The notes below the pieces were generated by a model that was not told where the DNA came from, did no database searches, and was given only the letters and a program-made list of their open reading frames with translations. A stretch of 64,000 nucleotides of DNA from Pseudomonas kribbensis (lineage in GTDB: Bacteria > Pseudomonadota > Gammaproteobacteria > Pseudomonadales > Pseudomonadaceae), in the NCBI RefSeq assembly GCF_003352185.1, contig NZ_CP029608.1, forward strand, positions 1,736,001-1,800,000. Direction: 5' to 3'. Numbering within the stretch: position 1 is the first letter of the stretch; every line of letters starts with the position of its first letter. Positions 60,957 through 64,000 of the stretch are shown here, piece after piece. A program made the translations under genes and the position numbers.

Positions 60957-63872
60957 ATGCAAGGCAAGTACAGTTCTGAACAAGCGCTGCCGCTCAATGA
61001 GCTGTTGACCGTGGTGCTGATTACTCACAATCGTCCGGCGTTCCTGCGTCGGGCGGTGAAGTATTACAGCAGCTTGCCCTGCAAGATCATGGTGCTGGAC
61101 TCCACACCCGAGCGCCCGGAAGGTGACTTCTCTGCGGTCGATTACCATCACGTGCCGCAGTTCGCCTATTGGGGCATGCAGGCCAAGCTCGCCTACGGTG
61201 TCGAGCAACTGACCACGCCGTACATGGTGCTGGCGGCCGACGACGACTTCATCCTGCATGACTCGCTGGCCGAGTCGGTGAGCTTCCTGCAAGCGAACCA
61301 GGATTACGGCATGTGCCACGGCTATTGCCTGATGTACCTGTCGCTGGCCGGTGATGTGAGCTACTACCGCCGCGACAAGAAAGTCATGGAAGATTATTCG
61401 TCCGAGAAGGCCCAGGACCGGGTCATCGATTACATGAGCCAGTACATCCCGCCGTTCTACGCGGTGACCCGTACTGACCTGATGAAGACCTGGCATTCGG
61501 CATTGCCGCCAGGCACCAGTTTCCAGTGGCAGGAAATCGGCCACGTGTACTTCCTGCTGGCCAGTGCCAAGGCGCGGATCCTGCCGATTCCGTATGTGGT
61601 GCGCGAGATCAACTACGGCAACTCCGAGCACAGCACCGAGGTGTACCACTCGCTGACGTACGCCGACGCCAAATCAGTGGCCGAACGCGAAGCCTTCGCC
61701 GAATTCCTCGCCGGGTTGCCTACCGCCATCGAAGGCCTGGATGCACAGCAGGGCAAGACATTCGCCCTGCAAAGCTTCGAGGCCATGGTCGACAGCCTGC
61801 AAAGCGGCCGGGCGCTGACGGCGGAACTGATTGTCCAGTCCACCTGGAATCAGGTGCTCAAGGTGCCGGACCGTCGTTTCGGGCCGTTGCAGTATGTGGA
61901 AATGCCGTTCTACAACCAGGCCTTCTTCGACCGGCTCGAGCAGTTCGAATTCATGCTGCACGCAATGCCGGCCGGCCGCGTTCAATTGCAAGGTCTTGAA
62001 GGTGTATGGACGCGTCAGGCGCACCTGCTTCAGGCGCGCAATAACGATACGCCGGAAAGTGTGCTGGAACGTCTGTGGCAGGCGCACGACCTGAATGCCT
62101 TCAACCGTACCGTTAACCAGCGTCTGGTGGCGCAACTGGAGCAAGCGGGCGAAAACGAAGAAGTGCAGAAAATGCTCGACTGGATGGCCCGCCTCGATGC
62201 GTTGACGACAGACGATCACCATCGCACGTTCGACGCCATGCAGTCCGGCCGACTGCTCAAGTGGCTGGATTCGCGCCAGCCGCAAGCCGGACAGCTCGAA
62301 GCCATTACCGAACATCTGGCCGTCAATGGCGGAGGCCCGCAGTTCGGGATTTTCCTGCTGGATCTGGACAACGACATCGACAAACTGCAAATCAGTCTCG
62401 ACAGCTTGCTCGAAGGTCAGTGCAAGGCGTTCAGGATCGTCGTGTTCACCACCGGTGAAGCGCCGGCGGCGACCACTGCCCAGAACACGCTGCACTTTGT
62501 CCGCGTGACGCCAGGCAACCTGGTCGACAAGCTCAACCAGAGTGCCCGCCAGTCGCCATGCGACTGGGTTCTTCTGGCGCAAGCTGGGGATGAGTTCACC
62601 GCCAGCGGTCTGTTGCGCGCCAGCCTGGAGCTGATGAATGCCGGCGATTGCCGTGCCGTGTCCACCGACGAAGTCCAGCGCGCAGAAAACGGTGCTCTGG
62701 TGGACGTATTCCGTCCGGGCTTCAACCTGGATCTGCTGCTGAGCCTGCCGGCGATGATGGCGCGTCACTGGTTGATTCGTCGCGATGCGCTGGTCGAGGC
62801 CGGCGGTTATTCGGCGGACTTCAGCAAGGCGCTGGAATTCGACTTGCTGCTGCGCATCATCGAGCAGGATGGCCTCAACAGTCTGGCCCATCTCGATGAG
62901 CCGCTGCTGATCACCCAGGCGCCGGTGATGGAAGAAAATGCTCACGAGCGCCTGGCCCTGCTGCGTCATCTGGGTAACCGTGGCTACAAGGCCAAGGTCA
63001 CGTCGTCCGTGCCGGGCATTTACCAGATCGACTATCACCACAGCGATCGCCCTCTGGTGTCGGTCATTGTGCCGGCCGGCGACGATCTGCCGGCCCTGCA
63101 ACGCTGCCTGGAGGGGGTGCAGCTGCGCACCCGGTATCAAAAGTACGAAATTCTGGTCGCCACCACGGGCGCGCAGTCGGCGCAAGTCAATGACTGGCTC
63201 GGCACCTATCAGCATCCGAAAGTCCGGGTGCTGCGCGTCGATCAGTCGCTGAGCGTGCCGGCGTTGTACAACGCCGCCAGCCAGCAGGCGCAGGGCGAGT
63301 ATCTGGTATTGCTGGCTGCCGACGCGGAAGTGGTCAACCCGAACTGGCTCGACTCGTTGCTCAACCACGCCCTGCGTCCGGAAGTCGGCGTGGTCGGTCC
63401 GAAACTGGTGGACCGTGACGGCAAGATCAGCCAGGCCGGTCTGATTCTTGGCATGAACGGTGGCGTCGGCTCGGCATTCGTTGGCGAGAAACACGATGCC
63501 GAGGGTTATCTGTACCGGTTGTCCGTGGATCAGAACTACTCGGCGGTTTCGAGCGTGTGCCTGATGGTGCGCAAAGAACTGTTCGAGGGGGTGGACGGTC
63601 TGGACACCGGCACGTTCTCCCAGGGTTTCAGCGATGTCGATCTGTGTCTGAAAGCCGCTCAGGCTGGTTTCCTCACCGTCTGGACGCCATCGGTGCAAGT
63701 CATTCATCAGGCCGAAACGACCCCGGCAATCCAGGCACTGGCTGCGCTGCAGGAAAAATGGGCCGCAGCTTTCGCCCAGGATCAGGCTTACAACGCGAAC
63801 CTGAGTCTGAGTGGCAAAGGCTTTGTTCTGAACGACAGCGCTTCGCTGAACTGGGCGCAACTGATCGCCTAG
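60957..63872 (+). CDS. Large glycosyltransferase (TIGR00180-like plus GT2 modules)
   Basis: The ATG at 60957 after GGGGAGAGG gives 971 residues. The N-terminal part (about 15-290) is a TIGR00180-type transferase (LTVVLITHNRPAFLRRAVKYYSSLPCKIMVLDS, VLAADDDFILHDSL). A helical linker follows. Two GT2-like modules (about 459-690 and 695-971) match modules B and C of the transferase at 44809, including PGFNLDLLLSL, RPLVSVIVPAGDDLPALQRCLEGV, RPEVGVVGPKLVDRDGKISQAGLILG, GYLYRLSVDQNYSAV and DQAYNANLSLSGKGF. It likely transfers a glycan unit to flagellin or extends it. Confidence 0.87.
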   Translation: MQGKYSSEQALPLNELLTVVLITHNRPAFLRRAVKYYSSLPCKIMVLDSTPERPEGDFSAVDYHHVPQFAYWGMQAKLAYGVEQLTTPYMVLAADDDFILHDSLAESVSFLQANQDYGMCHGYCLMYLSLAGDVSYYRRDKKVMEDYSSEKAQDRVIDYMSQYIPPFYAVTRTDLMKTWHSALPPGTSFQWQEIGHVYFLLASAKARILPIPYVVREINYGNSEHSTEVYHSLTYADAKSVAEREAFAEFLAGLPTAIEGLDAQQGKTFALQSFEAMVDSLQSGRALTAELIVQSTWNQVLKVPDRRFGPLQYVEMPFYNQAFFDRLEQFEFMLHAMPAGRVQLQGLEGVWTRQAHLLQARNNDTPESVLERLWQAHDLNAFNRTVNQRLVAQLEQAGENEEVQKMLDWMARLDALTTDDHHRTFDAMQSGRLLKWLDSRQPQAGQLEAITEHLAVNGGGPQFGIFLLDLDNDIDKLQISLDSLLEGQCKAFRIVVFTTGEAPAATTAQNTLHFVRVTPGNLVDKLNQSARQSPCDWVLLAQAGDEFTASGLLRASLELMNAGDCRAVSTDEVQRAENGALVDVFRPGFNLDLLLSLPAMMARHWLIRRDALVEAGGYSADFSKALEFDLLLRIIEQDGLNSLAHLDEPLLITQAPVMEENAHERLALLRHLGNRGYKAKVTSSVPGIYQIDYHHSDRPLVSVIVPAGDDLPALQRCLEGVQLRTRYQKYEILVATTGAQSAQVNDWLGTYQHPKVRVLRVDQSLSVPALYNAASQQAQGEYLVLLAADAEVVNPNWLDSLLNHALRPEVGVVGPKLVDRDGKISQAGLILGMNGGVGSAFVGEKHDAEGYLYRLSVDQNYSAVSSVCLMVRKELFEGVDGLDTGTFSQGFSDVDLCLKAAQAGFLTVWTPSVQVIHQAETTPAIQALAALQEKWAAAFAQDQAYNANLSLSGKGFVLNDSASLNWAQLIA

Positions 63873-63902
63873 GTCTGGCGCATAGAGAACAGGACTCAAG
63901 AC

Positions 63903-64000
63903 ATGTTCAACGGAAAATCGATTTTCATCTCCGGTGGCACCGGCTCCTTCGGGCGCAAATTCATTGCGCGCCTGCTGGAGCAATACCAGCCCAAGCGCGT
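63903..64000 (+). CDS. pseB: PseB-type UDP-GlcNAc 4,6-dehydratase (inverting), N-terminal part
   Basis: Thirty-two codons before the window edge read MFNGKSIFISGGTGSFGRKF and continue IARLLEQYQP. The Rossmann motif GGTGSFG and this N-terminus are those of PseB, the first enzyme of CMP-pseudaminic acid synthesis. Only the start is visible. It lies 30 bases after the glycosyltransferase, so it may be co-transcribed. Confidence 0.85.
   Translation, partial: MFNGKSIFISGGTGSFGRKFIARLLEQYQPKR

Noticed and set aside
61674..63983. A 769-codon minus-strand frame under the second glycosyltransferase
   Set aside because: It is antisense to a protein with clear transferase motifs and crosses the next gene start.

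Overview
The window is chromosomal DNA of a Pseudomonas, most likely of the P. fluorescens group. This rests on gene content and order: recQ/MarR/FimV-like/plpD, the CpxR-Spy-CpxA cluster beside yciI-yciB, the PHP-yciO-scpA-scpB-rluB run, phhABC divergent from phhR, the flgF-flgL operon, and a REP pair of the GTGGGAGCGAGCCTGCTCGC type. It carries about 50 protein genes. I saw no rRNA or tRNA gene, CRISPR array, integrase or transposase gene.

Layout. Positions 1-2515 are accessory: the start of a DUF6124-type gene with a long structured leader, an AT-richer beta-propeller ORF without an ATG that lies between two 17-bp direct repeats, two copies of a ~125-bp element, and an unrecognised protein. 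Positions 2573-22086 are ordinary core genes: a DUF454 membrane protein, a YecA-family protein, RecQ, MarR, a FimV-like protein, the type Vd patatin PlpD, a Rdx-family thioredoxin-fold protein, a DMT transporter, two AraC regulators, an LpxH-like phosphoesterase, TrkH, a nitroreductase and the Cpx envelope-stress cluster. Positions 22174-27109 hold PHP, YciO, ScpA, ScpB, DUF1289 and RluB in one direction. Positions 27193-31804 hold several candidate small ORFs, the aromatic permease AroP behind a possible Trp leader peptide, ArfB, an MFS transporter, two tiny conserved-looking genes and the REP pair. Positions 31812-36094 are phenylalanine catabolism (phhA, phhB, phhC) with the divergent regulator phhR.

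Positions 36299-44691 are flgFGHIJKL, preceded by a good sigma-54 promoter candidate. They cover the distal rod, L and P rings, rod-cap muramidase and hook-filament junction. Positions 44809-64000 look like a flagellin-glycosylation island. A ~1,200-residue multi-module glycosyltransferase is followed by a seven-gene, tightly overlapped operon: rfbF, rfbG, 3,5-epimerase, C-methyltransferase, ketoreductase, a second C-methyltransferase-like protein and a CmcI-like enzyme. A second large glycosyltransferase and the start of pseB come next. The operon predicts a CDP-linked C-methylated 6-deoxyhexose; pseB points to pseudaminic acid as a further sugar.

The most unusual part is a two-gene cassette (48634-54364) inside this island. 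It encodes two paralogous RTX-type calcium-binding proteins of 1215 and 661 residues, has its own bounding terminators, and the larger gene contains a 627-bp tandem DNA repeat. Its link to flagellar glycosylation, and the secretion system that would export the proteins, are not visible here.
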